Source: an uncultured Ruminococcus sp. (GTDB lineage: Bacteria; Bacillota; Clostridia; Oscillospirales; Acutalibacteraceae). From it: a stretch of DNA of 64,000 bases. Position numbers and translations under genes: made by a program. Positions within the stretch are counted from its first letter, which is position 1. Every line of letters starts with the position of its first letter. Shown in pieces: positions 43,667-52,630 of the stretch. The notes beneath the pieces are model-generated. The model was not told where the DNA came from. It did not search any database and saw nothing but the letters and a program-made list of their open reading frames with translations. The DNA is taken from NCBI GenBank assembly GCA_900539465.1, contig UQCF01000009.1, positions 20,921 to 84,920 of the forward strand, given 5' to 3'.

Positions 43667-43704
43667 CGTATTCCTTGACATCACATTAAGGAATACGGCA
43701 TTTT
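43667..43704 (+). terminator. Terminator after the XRE gene
   Basis: CCGTATTCCTT and AAGGAATACGG arms (43667-43677 and 43689-43699) with a T-run. The arms share CCGTATTCCT with the purL terminator. Confidence 0.85.
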
Positions 43705-43758
43705 TATTTGCATTTTTGATTGGATAATGATAAAATTTTTGCGAGGTGAACACGGCTT

Positions 43759-44427
43759 ATGAAAATAATCGCACACATAAAAAACGATTTCACGTCAAAA
43801 TTCGGCATACCGCGCCAGAGCGGACTGGTGCCCGAAATGATGTCTCAAATAATTTTTGAGCCGGAATTCAGAAATCCCGACGCGATAAGAGGGCTTGAGG
43901 ATTTTTCTCATCTTTGGCTGATATGGAATTTTTCGCAGTCAAAGCCGACAGAGTCTCTGACCGTCAGACCGCCGCGCCTCGGCGGCAACAAGAGAATGGG
44001 CGTTTTTGCCACGCGCTCCCCTTTCAGACCCAATCCGATAGGTCTGTCATGTGTAAAAATCGAAAAAATCGAAATCGACGCCGACCTCGGTCCCGTAATC
44101 AGCGTTTTATCTGCCGATTTAATGGATGGTACGCCGATATACGATATAAAGCCCTATATTCCGTATGCGGACTGCATACCGAACGCGGTGGGCGGCTTTG
44201 CGGATAATGTGAAAGAATACAGATTAAACGTAAATATGCCAAGCGATATTTGCGGCGACATTGACGAAAAGTTTAAATCTGCCCTTTATGAAATTTTGGC
44301 AAACGACCCGCGCCCGTCATACCAAAACGAGCCTGAACGAATATACAGCTTTGAATTCGGAGGATATAAAATTCGTTTTAAAGCGGACGAAAAAAATCTG
44401 ACGCTCACTGAATTAAAAAAACTGTGA
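43759..44427 (+). CDS. trmO: tRNA t6A37 methyltransferase TrmO (TsaA/YaeB family)
   Basis: A 222-residue protein with the TrmO core: F-G-I-P-R-Q-S-G-L (about 20), L-E-D-F-S-H-L-W-L-I-W (about 45), G-V-F-A-T-R-S-P-F-R-P-N-P-I-G-L-S (about 80) and P-Y-I-P-Y-A-D near 135. It methylates N6-threonylcarbamoyladenosine in tRNA-Thr using SAM. It has a plain monocistronic look. Its 3' end is overlapped tail-to-tail by an RHS fragment, marking the left edge of the accessory region. Confidence 0.92.
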   Translation: MKIIAHIKNDFTSKFGIPRQSGLVPEMMSQIIFEPEFRNPDAIRGLEDFSHLWLIWNFSQSKPTESLTVRPPRLGGNKRMGVFATRSPFRPNPIGLSCVKIEKIEIDADLGPVISVLSADLMDGTPIYDIKPYIPYADCIPNAVGGFADNVKEYRLNVNMPSDICGDIDEKFKSALYEILANDPRPSYQNEPERIYSFEFGGYKIRFKADEKNLTLTELKKL

Positions 44428-44734
44428 CGCTCGCGTTGTTCTTTTGCAATATTGTACTAAAACCAAGCGCGCCTACAACTATCCATGCAAACTTTCCGGT
44501 TGGATCACTTGAATTCACTGGATTATTCAAGCAATAAGCAAACATGTTTTTATCATATAATCCATCACCCGTTTGAACATAACCGTCCGCATTTAAGAAC
44601 CTTTTAACCACCGGGTCATAGTATCTGCTTTTGAGGTAGTAGAGACTTATCTCTGTATCGTAGTAATAACCGCGATAGCGAATGGGATTGACATTGGCAA
44701 TATGGGTTGATGATGTTATTGCCGCACACGGTTG
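44405..44734 (-). pseudogene. Orphan RHS tip fragment
   Basis: The frame is open from about 44734 with no real start codon (a GTG at 44611 is internal). It encodes the RHS core end: R-Y-R-G-Y-Y-Y-D, Y-Y-L-K-S-R-Y-Y-D-P and K-R-F-L-N-A-D-G, then an unrelated tail after the P-T-G-K boundary. DNA at 44579-44727 is a direct repeat of 46180-46328 in the main RHS gene. It is a 5'-truncated displaced tip, a common relic at RHS loci. Its last codons run into trmO. Confidence 0.8.
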
Positions 44735-44906
44735 CGGGTTGCGTTTAAAAATTAATTATAATTTTGGCAACCGTGCACAGCCTTATGAAACTATGCTCAC
44801 ATTGGTATAGAAAAAACATAGGTATCATCAAATTTAGAATGAATAAAATCACAAAACTTTTTACTAAACATGATTTATCAATTATCACATTAGCGAAATC
44901 AATCTA
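44735..44906. other. A/T-rich junction with an inverted repeat
   Basis: No gene seen. CACGGTTGC near 44727 and GCAACCGTG near 44766 form a stem at the break of the orphan RHS tip, perhaps a recombination scar. Confidence 0.35.
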
Positions 44907-45530
44907 TCAAATTACAATATTAATTGTTTCACCATTTACTTGAATTTTATAGTCATCATCAATGTCTTCAACATAGCCATAAAAAGAATATGATTTTTTG
45001 CTTGTATTGCTATATGTTCTTTCCACGCATTTTAAATCAGTCGTTTTATTATCAGAAACAACTGGCTTTTCATCAACGAACCAAGCATCAAAAGAAATAT
45101 AATAATCATTTGTTTTCTTTATTCTATAGATTGTTATATTGTAATCTGTATTTTTAACATTTGTACTTTTATCGTAAACTGTATTAAATGAAAGTGCCGA
45201 GTCTATCTTCCACCTGTTTTTCGGGGTTTTAGGCAGAAAGCATAATCCAATTGTTTCATCATCACTGTAAATAATTAATCCCGATTCTGAGCCCTCTACT
45301 GTATAAATTATCTTCCCTTTATTGCTATATGAAAAGGCTTGTTTAACCGTTTTAAAACCTATGAAACTGTTTTCAACCGGAAATCTGAAATCAACAGCAA
45401 TTACGCTTATTAATAAGACAAAGCCTAAAATTAACGCAATAGTTCTTTTTTTTGTTTTATTAGCAATTATAAAGATCAAAAAAATTGAACAAACAATAAA
45501 TATACACCTTATTATACTGTATAAACTCAT
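44907..45530 (-). CDS. Putative immunity protein of the RHS toxin (two membrane helices)
   Basis: A 207-residue protein with two N-terminal hydrophobic helices (about 5-22 and 31-48) and a soluble, beta-rich, charged domain of about 155 residues. I do not recognise the family. It begins 15 bases after the stop of the RHS tip and has GTGGAGG before its ATG. In RHS and other polymorphic toxin loci the gene right after the toxin encodes its immunity protein, so that role is inferred from position. The membrane anchor suggests it acts at the envelope. Its low GC content fits a mobile cassette. Confidence 0.6.
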   Translation of the reverse strand: MSLYSIIRCIFIVCSIFLIFIIANKTKKRTIALILGFVLLISVIAVDFRFPVENSFIGFKTVKQAFSYSNKGKIIYTVEGSESGLIIYSDDETIGLCFLPKTPKNRWKIDSALSFNTVYDKSTNVKNTDYNITIYRIKKTNDYYISFDAWFVDEKPVVSDNKTTDLKCVERTYSNTSKKSYSFYGYVEDIDDDYKIQVNGETINIVI

Positions 45531-45545
45531 TTATTAACCTCCACT

Positions 45546-45978
45546 TTAATATGCAGGAATAGGATCACTATATGGAAAACCTTCAATGCCGGGTACCAAT
45601 GATTTAGAAAAATATATCCCCAATATTGTAGGTATATCTACATCGACTGAATAATAATTTTCTGTTTGTGTTGCATTGTCCCATTTTATTGTTGATGATT
45701 GGGTAAAACCTATTTTAAGTTTTTTTATATCTGCATATAGTGTACTACTACTATCACCGTATGTTGCCGAAATGCTTATATTTGAAAGATTGGTTCCTAT
45801 TTTTAAATTGTAAATATCAGAAAAGCTGATTTTTAAACCAATATCGTACGATCCGCCTTCAGTATCCGTTGAAGTAAAATTCGTATATGCTGATATGCGC
45901 TTAGAATTACCGCTGTTTGAAACTGTATATGACGCCTTTTTCCCGTGTTCATAAGAAAAAACTTTATAATCTTTTTTC
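45546..45978 (-). pseudogene. C-terminal tip (toxin domain) of the RHS protein, out of frame
   Basis: About 140 codons with no stop and no start, in the frame +1 to the RHS core. The stop is at 45546-45548. It joins the core frame at an A6 run (45972-45977): with five As the protein would read V-E-K-D-Y-K-V-F-S-Y-E-H-G through to the end. The tip is beta-rich (Y-D-I-G-L-K-I-S-F, L-S-N-I-S-I-S-A-T-Y) and ends P-Y-S-D-P-I-P-A-Y. The family is unknown. Either one base was gained, or the run is a slippage switch. Confidence 0.7.
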
Positions 45979-47391
45979 TACCGGAACTTTACTTTGGACT
46001 TTAAAAGATGATTCACTTCCAAAAGTTTTATTAACCCATGATTTAAATCCGTTCCACGCATTTTTTACTTTTGCTTTTAACTGCTTCCAAAAATGCCCGG
46101 TTGAATCTGCTCTGTTTACATGATTATTATCACAATAAGCAAACATATTGTTGCCAAGAATACTCTGTCCGGTCGCAGCATAACCGTCCGCATTTAAGAA
46201 CCTTTTAACCTGTGGGTCATAGTATCTGCTTTTGAGGTAGTACATTCCCGTCTCGGAATCATAGTAATAACCGCGATAGCGAATGGGATTGACGTTGGCG
46301 ATATGGGTTGATGATGTTATTGCCGCACCGCTTGCATCTTTAACCGAAACGACTTTGCCCCATGCGTCGTAGCTGTAGCTTGCGGCAAGTGCACCTGTGC
46401 TGTCGTAAATCTCTGTTACATCTCCACGCCAGTTGCAGACGAAATAATAATCGTTTATGCTGTCGCCGTTCTTGTAACGAATTCCCGACGGCGTTCCGTC
46501 TGCATCATAAAAGAACCACAGCTCGGTTGTGCCGTACTTTTCATACTGCAAGCGACTGCCGACATAATAATATTCGTGTTTTACTCCGTTGACGGTTTTT
46601 GACGTTCTGAGTCCGTCAACATCATATGTGTAGCTTGCGGTTGTTCCGTTGCCGCTGAGCGAAGCAAGCTGTCTGCCGTTTTGCCATGTGAGCGTGTAGC
46701 CCCTGTATGTCAGCGGATTTCCTATCGCATCGTAGGTTATCGGCGTGTCGCCGTATGCCGTCAGCTTGTCCTTCCAGTTGCTGTCGCCGTAGGTATATGT
46801 CGTAGTGTCTGTCGCTGTAACGCCGCTCAAACTGCCCCACGTCAGCGGATAGGCCTTTGTTGACAGGATATTGCCGCCGTTGTCATAAGTATACACTTCT
46901 GTGCAGTTTTTGGCAAGGTCATCGGCACGGACAAGCTGATTTAATTCATCATATGCAAACTGCTGCTGTTTGATGTATGCCGATTCCGTTGATTTTTTGA
47001 GCAAGACCGACGTTATGTTTCCGTTCAAATCATAGGTGTATTTATACGAACTTCCGCCAAAGGTTTCTTCCTCTATTTTAGTTGTCTGAGCGTTATTCCC
47101 TCTCGCCGAAGCTATATATTTATACGTCTGCTGAATCTGCGCAGTTGTGTTAATAACCGTACTGTTTCTTCTCAGTATTCCGTCATAGGTATATGTTGCC
47201 GCTTTGCCCGACGGATAGATATATTTTGTTGCGAGGTTATCTGCACCGTATTCATATCTTTCGGTAGTGCTTACTCCTCCGGCAGACGAGGTGAATTTTG
47301 AGACATTATTGTTAAGGTCATAGCCGTATTTGAAGCTGTATATAAATATAGTTTGAATAACATCATCTGTTTTATTTTTTAACATAATCAA
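45964..47391 (-). CDS. RHS repeat-associated core protein (5' truncated, tip frameshifted)
   Basis: 475 residues of YD/RHS repeats (many G-x-x-x-x-Y-x-Y-D-x-x-G-N patterns such as Y-T-Y-D-G-I-L-R-R and Y-A-Y-D-E-L-N-Q-L) and the RHS-associated core: N-P-I-R-Y-R-G-Y-Y-Y-D near 385 and K-R-F-L-N-A-D-G near 415. The core forms a beta-barrel cocoon that holds a C-terminal toxin tip. The usual long N-terminus with export signal or trafficking domain is missing, so the gene seems cut at its 5' end. It ends early at a frameshift before the tip. Neighbours are a candidate immunity gene and an orphan tip. Confidence 0.85.
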   Translation of the reverse strand: MIMLKNKTDDVIQTIFIYSFKYGYDLNNNVSKFTSSAGGVSTTERYEYGADNLATKYIYPSGKAATYTYDGILRRNSTVINTTAQIQQTYKYIASARGNNAQTTKIEEETFGGSSYKYTYDLNGNITSVLLKKSTESAYIKQQQFAYDELNQLVRADDLAKNCTEVYTYDNGGNILSTKAYPLTWGSLSGVTATDTTTYTYGDSNWKDKLTAYGDTPITYDAIGNPLTYRGYTLTWQNGRQLASLSGNGTTASYTYDVDGLRTSKTVNGVKHEYYYVGSRLQYEKYGTTELWFFYDADGTPSGIRYKNGDSINDYYFVCNWRGDVTEIYDSTGALAASYSYDAWGKVVSVKDASGAAITSSTHIANVNPIRYRGYYYDSETGMYYLKSRYYDPQVKRFLNADGYAATGQSILGNNMFAYCDNNHVNRADSTGHFWKQLKAKVKNAWNGFKSWVNKTFGSESSFKVQSKVPVEKRL

Positions 47392-47439
47392 ATCGGTAAG
47401 TCAATAGAAAAAATAAAAACGCACAGAATAGAAACCAAA

Positions 47440-47465
47440 AAGCACGTTGATTGCTCAAAGTGCTT
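47440..47465 (-). terminator. Terminator of the 108-residue ORF
   Basis: Minus-strand AAGCAC-T-TTGA and TCAA-C-GTGCTT arms with a GCAA loop, followed by TTTTT. Confidence 0.6.
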
Positions 47466-47564
47466 GATTTTTTAAAACTCGGGAGAGGTTTGCAAATCCC
47501 CTCCCTTACAAAACCGGTTGTTCCGCAGTGCCCATGTCGCACCCGTTTTCCTCAGTTTTTGATA

Positions 47565-47891
47565 TTATAATTTTGTTTTGACGTAATTCAAAAATTCTTC
47601 GTTTAAAGGCATATTATACATTTCAAAATGATAAATATCCGCTTCTGACCATTCATATTTGCCATCAGAAAACGAATTATTGCATTTATCTATCTTTTGG
47701 TTTGTAATCATATCAACCACTCGCGCCGATGTTATCCACGACGGTGGAAAAGATTTGAGATAAGATAAAACTATTTTCTTGCACATTTCCTCTTTGCCTT
47801 TATATAAAGAATCTTGTTTAAAAATCGGCATACCATACTCATGGCTTAAATTTGATAAGTTCACCACTGTCTTTAAGTCAATCTTCTCCAA
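47565..47891 (-). CDS. Hypothetical protein in the RHS locus (possible immunity cassette)
   Basis: A 108-residue protein that I do not recognise. It is soluble, mixed helical, with an aromatic patch (E-W-S-E-A-D-I-Y-H-F-E-M-Y-N). The start is a TTG with AAAGGGG upstream. It lies 170 bases before the truncated RHS gene on the same strand and has its own terminator. Small orphan immunity genes are common in such positions, but this is only an inference from place. Confidence 0.5.
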   Translation of the reverse strand: MEKIDLKTVVNLSNLSHEYGMPIFKQDSLYKGKEEMCKKIVLSYLKSFPPSWITSARVVDMITNQKIDKCNNSFSDGKYEWSEADIYHFEMYNMPLNEEFLNYVKTKL

Positions 47892-48193
47892 TTCTTAAAA
47901 GCCCCTTTCCGTCGGTTTGTATAATATCATCCGGTGTCATCATCAAAAAAACTGCCGATTTCCAACTTTGATATGCTTGTATTATATCACCTTTTTCACT
48001 CTTTGCAACCGCCTGCTTTTCTTTCGTCAGTTTGACATCAACCTTGCCGAGAACGTCGGAATATATTCGGCTGCGCTCCTGTTTGAAACAGTACCGCCTT
48101 ACTGTTTACCGTTAGATATAAAAATACCGCTGACCACGAATAGCCAACGGTTTAAATATTGATAAAATGAAAACAGGCCGCATTTCTGCACCC
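47892..48193. other. Region without a convincing gene
   Basis: Several short open frames on both strands, none with a good ribosome binding site and recognisable product. It looks like a scrambled remnant between the RHS locus and the recombinase region. Confidence 0.4.
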
Positions 48194-48509
48194 CGAGAAC
48201 ATCAGGATTTGAACCTAAAAAATGCTTTTTGCAAAAGCCGTTTTACCAGACGTAAACTATGTCCTTTGCCTGTTGTACCACAACTTACGTACTTTTTCAA
48301 GTAATTTTTTTCTGCATCGTTAAGCGGGTTCATGATGATATTTACCGTGTTCAGCGTGAAAATAGCCGTTATGTACATGCCATTATTTATTACAATCTCA
48401 AGAACAGCAAGCAGGCAACATACCTTGAAATGCTCGAACACTCAGAACAATTAAGCTCTGAGTGTTCGGATAGTAATATAAATGTGACCGGGGCGCATTT
48501 CTGAACCCC
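48180..48509. repeat. Pair of 15-bp direct repeats next to the tRNA-like 3' end
   Basis: GCATTTCTGCACCCC (48180-48194) and GCATTTCTGAACCCC (48495-48509) differ by one base. The first copy touches the 3' end of the tRNA-like sequence, the usual place of an attachment core. They may be att-like sites; 48267-48597 holds no convincing gene. Confidence 0.4.
48194..48266 (-). tRNA. tRNA-Cys(GCA)-like sequence, possibly degenerate
   Basis: The minus strand folds as a cloverleaf. It has an acceptor stem with 6 of 7 pairs, T8 A9, D-stem GTTT/AAAC with GG in the loop, a seven-base anticodon loop TTGCAAA (anticodon GCA), a 4-base variable loop, and T-stem TTAGG/CCTGA around TTCAAAT. Faults are a mismatched first pair, no base 26 and one mismatch in the anticodon stem. 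CCA is not encoded. It could be a pseudo-tRNA or a mobile-element tRNA. Confidence 0.4.
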
Positions 48510-48597
48510 TTGAAAAGCCCTTATTTCAAGCCATTTTTCTGGCTTTTTACTATCAACAATACAACCAATCGATTTTTTGTTAATTATTTAGTTTTTG

Positions 48598-50005
48598 TTA
48601 CCCAACCGTAACGTATTTTTGGTTTTGGCTATTCGGTTTATCCGGAATCGTTCTCTTAAGTTTTCCGTTCTTAAGCAATGGTTCAAGTATTTCTGCCCTG
48701 AAATAACCTCTGTTAGCAATACCTATGTATTCTTGGATTTCAGCTCTGCTTCTCGGCGTGACGCAGAAATCCAAAATCTTTTTTTCTCTGTCAGCGATGA
48801 CTTGATCGGTCACTTGGTCGCCACCATCCAAGTCCCCATTACGTGCATCACTTTGTTTGTTCCACTCATCACGAAGGTTTCGATAGAAAACGACTACGAA
48901 ATCATCCTGCTACATACGGAATTCAACCTTGCAGCCGGATTCATCACAAAGATCTTTTATTCGCTTCAAACCGGTGGCAAATGTTTCCATATCTTTGGAG
49001 TAATACAGGACTCCAGTAATCAGCTTGTTACGGCGTATCGCTTTTTTGCTACCGTCCAAAAACTCTTCCGGCGTATGCCCCAGCGGAAAACCGCCAGTCG
49101 TGTGGATTTCAATGCGATCCTTGAACACATCGTTTTCATTACACTGGTTATTGTTATACAGACGATGCCCGTAAGAATTGATAACAGCTTCTTTGATTGC
49201 TTCAATGGGGATTTCAGGAGTCTCAACTCTTTTCAGCCCGACAATATCCGCCTTCCAGTCCATTGCGTCGATAATATACTGTACACAAACCTTGCTGAGT
49301 CCGATAATAGAGCCGCTCCTTTTGTGGCGAATATCGGTAAAGGTCGTCTTAACATTTGTAGCGAACTTTGCCATTTGCACGTCATTTATGGGCGTGTCAC
49401 AGAACAGAACCGCTCCGGCATTCAAAAGGTGGATGCCGTTCTTAGCGAGCAAATCGAGTTTACCCAAAACGACCTTCGGTTCGTCCGATTCAAAATCAAT
49501 ACGCCCAACTTCTTTTGAACGCCTCAGATACTCTTTGAAATCTTCCTCAATTATATCGTCAACAGTATATTCGGAGACCTGAAACTCCCATGCCTTTGAC
49601 GCATCTCCTCTCAAGCGCAGCAAATCATCATAGGTTTCCTGATTCATGACCTTATCTTCGTCAGCGACACGAATGCGGGGAATATTATACGCCAGATAAG
49701 GACTGCGATTGCCGGTAAACTTCACATAAATGACTTTTCTTCCACCGAACATCTTTGTTGTAACTTCCGGATAAATCGCAGGTTTGAATCTCATGGCTGA
49801 TTTCCCGAAGCGTGCTGTCTGATATTTTCTGTCCGACGACGGCGCCGTTGTTTTTAACTCCGAAATACAGTTCACCGGAGCCGTGCTTGTTCAGAATGGC
49901 AACTATTGAAATGATACCTTCTTTTAATTCTCCGGTACTTTTCTTAAACTCAATCTGTTAGGTTTCCTTCCCTATATTGATAACGCTCATTCCGAAGCCC
50001 TCCAT
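48598..50005 (-). pseudogene. AlbA_2-type ATP-binding/transcriptional regulator, broken in three places
   Basis: The full reading can be followed from an ATG at 50005 or 49990 (M-S-V-I-N-I-G-K-E-T) to the winged-helix end at 48598. Lesions are a TAA after residue 10 (49958-49960), a one-base frameshift near 49778-49792, and a TAG at 48910-48912 between F-R-M and Q-D-D-F-V-V-V-F-Y-R. Around these the family features persist: I-E-F-K-K-S-T-G-E-L-K-E-G, G-S-G-E-L-Y-F-G-V-K-N-N-G, R-S-P-Y-L-A-Y-N-I-P-R-I-R-V-A-D-E-D and A-I-K-E-A-V-I-N-S. The largest intact piece is 48910-49875. It is a putative DNA-binding regulator often found in mobile elements. Confidence 0.82.
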
Positions 50006-50150
50006 GAAATCGTTACTAAACTTTCACCGATACACAGTTTTGCCATTTCGTATCACTTTTTACATATTGATAGCATACCACGGAAAGATGAATAAGTCTA
50101 TATAAAAACGGCTGCTTTTTACGGCAACCGCTTTTTGTTCGGTAATGAAA

Positions 50151-50456
50151 TTATGCAAGCCTATCTTCCGCCTGCATCCCGCCTTTGAGAACAACAATAA
50201 TTCGTTTATCCTTCATCACACGAACGCATTCAACCAGTCGCCGGATCATAATATCATCAAAGGCATCGAAAGAAACGTTTTCATTCCGTATCATTTCGGT
50301 TATCCTTTGGAGCTCCGTCTGCGTTTCCGAATCGACCTTGGTTTTGCATCGCACAACTTCAAGCTGCTGTCTTAAGACCTTAACCCTCTTGAAATTGTCT
50401 TCGATGGCGACCATATACTTTTCAGTATCGCCACCGGTCGAGTTCATCATTGTCAT
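50151..50456 (-). CDS. C-terminal fragment of a large serine recombinase
   Basis: 101 residues of helical, charged sequence (K-R-V-K-V-L-R-Q-Q-L-E-V-V-R) that continue the recombinase upstream in another frame. The stop and ATG overlap as TGATG. Adding one C before that TG would fuse them into one protein of about 540 residues, the usual length. It is either the product of a frameshift or a coupled separate chain. Confidence 0.6.
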   Translation of the reverse strand: MTMMNSTGGDTEKYMVAIEDNFKRVKVLRQQLEVVRCKTKVDSETQTELQRITEMIRNENVSFDAFDDIMIRRLVECVRVMKDKRIIVVLKGGMQAEDRLA

Positions 50457-51769
50457 CAGGTTTCAGCTTCTTCTTGGAGCGATACGATTTGTTTTTCAAG
50501 AAGATATGCTTCTGACTGACCGCTTTGCCCCGTTACAGCAAATCGCAGATTGTTCTGAATCAGGCGCATCGTTTCATCCTGCATCGTGAACATCTTATTC
50601 AGACATCTTAGAATCGCCGCATGGAGCTTTTGTTCCTCTGCGCCAATAGCGTCGCACACCTCAGAACCATGATCTCGGCGGTTGATACAACGCCAAACAT
50701 ACTGTCGCTTTCCGTTTTTGGTTTTACCGGTTATACAATAGGAACAGCCGCACTCTCCGCAAATCAACAACTCGCTCAATGCGAATTTCCCACTGTATTT
50801 TTCCTGATCGGTTACCCCCAATGTGGAGCACTTATGCTTGCTTCCCCGACGTGCAATTTCCATCTGAACTGCATTAAACTTATCTCTTGCTATAATTGCC
50901 GGATGATTATTACTGACAAGATAGCGCGGCATTTCACCTCTGTTAACCTTTGTCTTTTTTGAGATGCAATCCGTTCGAAAGGTCTTTTGCAAAAGTAAAT
51001 TTCCTGCGTATTTTTCATTTTTCAGCATTTTTCGAATTACGCTTCTATCCCAGCAGGTGTTTCCGGTTGGAGACATAATCTGCTCGCTTTGCATATATTC
51101 TTCTATCTGCCCCGGAGTCAACCTGTCCAAATATTTATCAAATATCAAACGGACCACTTCCGCTTGTTCGGGAACAATCTCCGGAATCCCGTTTGATCCC
51201 TTTTTATACCCAAAACATGTAAAGCTGGAGCAGTACGTTTCATTCCTCGTTCGCTGCTGAACACCCCAGCGGACGTTTGCGCTTATGTTCTCGCTTTCGG
51301 ACTGCGCGATCACGCTGAACAAACCGATCAGCATTTCGTTTTCGGCTTTCAGGGAATCAATAGCCTGTTCCTCAAAGTACACACCGATGTTCATCGCGCG
51401 AAGCTTACGCACCCAACTCAGGCTATCAACCGTGTTACGGGCAAAGCGGGAAATGCTCTTGGTCAAAATCATATCGACCTTACCCTTTTCGCAGTCGTCC
51501 ATCAACCGGAGAAAATTTTTTCTTTTAGCCGTCTGTGTACCAGTGATGCCTTCGTCAGCGTAGATACCGGCAAAAGTCCAACTCGGATTTTTGGCAATCG
51601 CTTCGGTGTAGTAGGCGATCTGTGCCTCGTAGCTGTTAAGCTGCTCTTCTGCATCGGTCGAAACGCGGCAATAGGCGGTGACGCGAAGCCGCTTTGTATT
51701 GTTTCTCTTTCTTGCAAGCATGGGGTTGGCGTCAATTTTCGTGACTCGTTTCTGTAATGTTGCTTCCAT
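50456..51769 (-). CDS. Large serine recombinase (resolvase/invertase N-terminus, recombinase and zinc-ribbon domains)
   Basis: A 437-residue protein. The catalytic domain has A-Y-C-R-V-S-T-D-A-E-E with the nucleophile Ser near 37 and S-R-F-A-R-N near 105. A recombinase domain follows (F-G-Y-K-K-G-S-N-G-I-P-E-I-V), then a zinc ribbon C-G-E-C-G-C ... W-R-C. Such enzymes integrate and excise mobile elements by double-strand cleavage. It starts with AGGAGG upstream and overlaps the preceding recombinase-like gene by 38 bases. Its C-terminal coiled coil is split off by a frameshift. It is third in a three-recombinase operon. Confidence 0.88.
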   Translation of the reverse strand: MEATLQKRVTKIDANPMLARKRNNTKRLRVTAYCRVSTDAEEQLNSYEAQIAYYTEAIAKNPSWTFAGIYADEGITGTQTAKRKNFLRLMDDCEKGKVDMILTKSISRFARNTVDSLSWVRKLRAMNIGVYFEEQAIDSLKAENEMLIGLFSVIAQSESENISANVRWGVQQRTRNETYCSSFTCFGYKKGSNGIPEIVPEQAEVVRLIFDKYLDRLTPGQIEEYMQSEQIMSPTGNTCWDRSVIRKMLKNEKYAGNLLLQKTFRTDCISKKTKVNRGEMPRYLVSNNHPAIIARDKFNAVQMEIARRGSKHKCSTLGVTDQEKYSGKFALSELLICGECGCSYCITGKTKNGKRQYVWRCINRRDHGSEVCDAIGAEEQKLHAAILRCLNKMFTMQDETMRLIQNNLRFAVTGQSGQSEAYLLEKQIVSLQEEAET

Positions 51770-52630
51770 CGCCTGTTCCTCCTATCGCTGTAATTTCCGC
51801 CCTGTTGTAAAACACAACGGTCAGTTTCCCATTTGGGTAAACTCTGATTTTACGAATATATCTCTTTATAAATTGCAGATCAGGCGCATTCATCGGCATC
51901 ATATCTGCAAATTCATCCTTTAACGCCTGTGTAACTTCTCCCCTGTCGAATGTGCAGCACTCAAATCGCAAAGCGGCACAAGACAATATGCTTTTCGCCG
52001 CTGCCGTGAAACTGATTTTCGGTTGTTCCAACAGTCTGATCAATTCGTTTTCTTCCATGACGACGTCCTTTGACGGAGAATACTGTGATTTCGGGGTCAC
52101 GTCCAGCAAGTTCGGATTCTGAATGACCTTGTTGATTATGTTTAAGACTGCTGATTCCAACAAATCGTCCGTTACAAACAAAAGTGTCTTGCAACCGTCC
52201 GCGCACATCTACTTTTCTCTGGAACCCCAGGTGTTGACTCGCTTGTACCGTGTTCTGCATTTCCCACACACACAAATCTCTTTGAAATATTCAAGGATCG
52301 GGGAAAGCGGTGTGGCGGCACCGCCTTTGTCATCCTTCATCCGGTGTGCTTTTTGAAAAACATCCTCGGCGATGATTTTCGGATACGTTTTATCGCCTAT
52401 GTACTTTGCGTTATCAATGATCCGCTTTACGGAGTTCTTGTTCCAACGAACCTCATTCATATAGAAAGGGATCGAACGCTGAACAAGTATATCGGAGATA
52501 TTTTGAAGCGTCTTCCCCGCGACATATAACGAGAAGATTTCAGCCACGGTTTTTGCTTCCTCCGGCTGGACGACAACAACGCCATTCTTATCTCATAGCC
52601 GTAGGATATTGTTCTGAGCCTTGCCATCAT
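51732..52630 (-). pseudogene. Short recombinase-domain protein lacking a catalytic domain, with two lesions
   Basis: The start at 52630 (M-M-A-R-L-R-T-I-S-Y-G-Y) overlaps the upstream recombinase stop as ATGA and has GGAGGTG. A missing base near 52586 breaks the frame at E-I-R-N-G-V-V-V. The next frame runs 52547-52209 (A-E-I-F-S-L-Y-V-A-G-K-T-L, C-V-C-G-K-C) and hits TAG at 52209-52211, with C-A-D-G-C-K and the rest intact to 51732. It resembles the recombinase and zinc-ribbon parts only, so it was never a catalytic resolvase. It likely assisted its two neighbours. Confidence 0.75.

Noticed and set aside
48202..48504. Overlapping short frames on both strands (79 and 81 codons)
   Set aside because: Neither has a ribosome binding site or family pattern, and both overlap the tRNA-like fold; kept as non-coding with low certainty.
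48595..49518. Plus-strand 307-codon frame
   Set aside because: Antisense to the AlbA_2-type gene, whose minus-strand protein sequence is clearly family-like despite its lesions.
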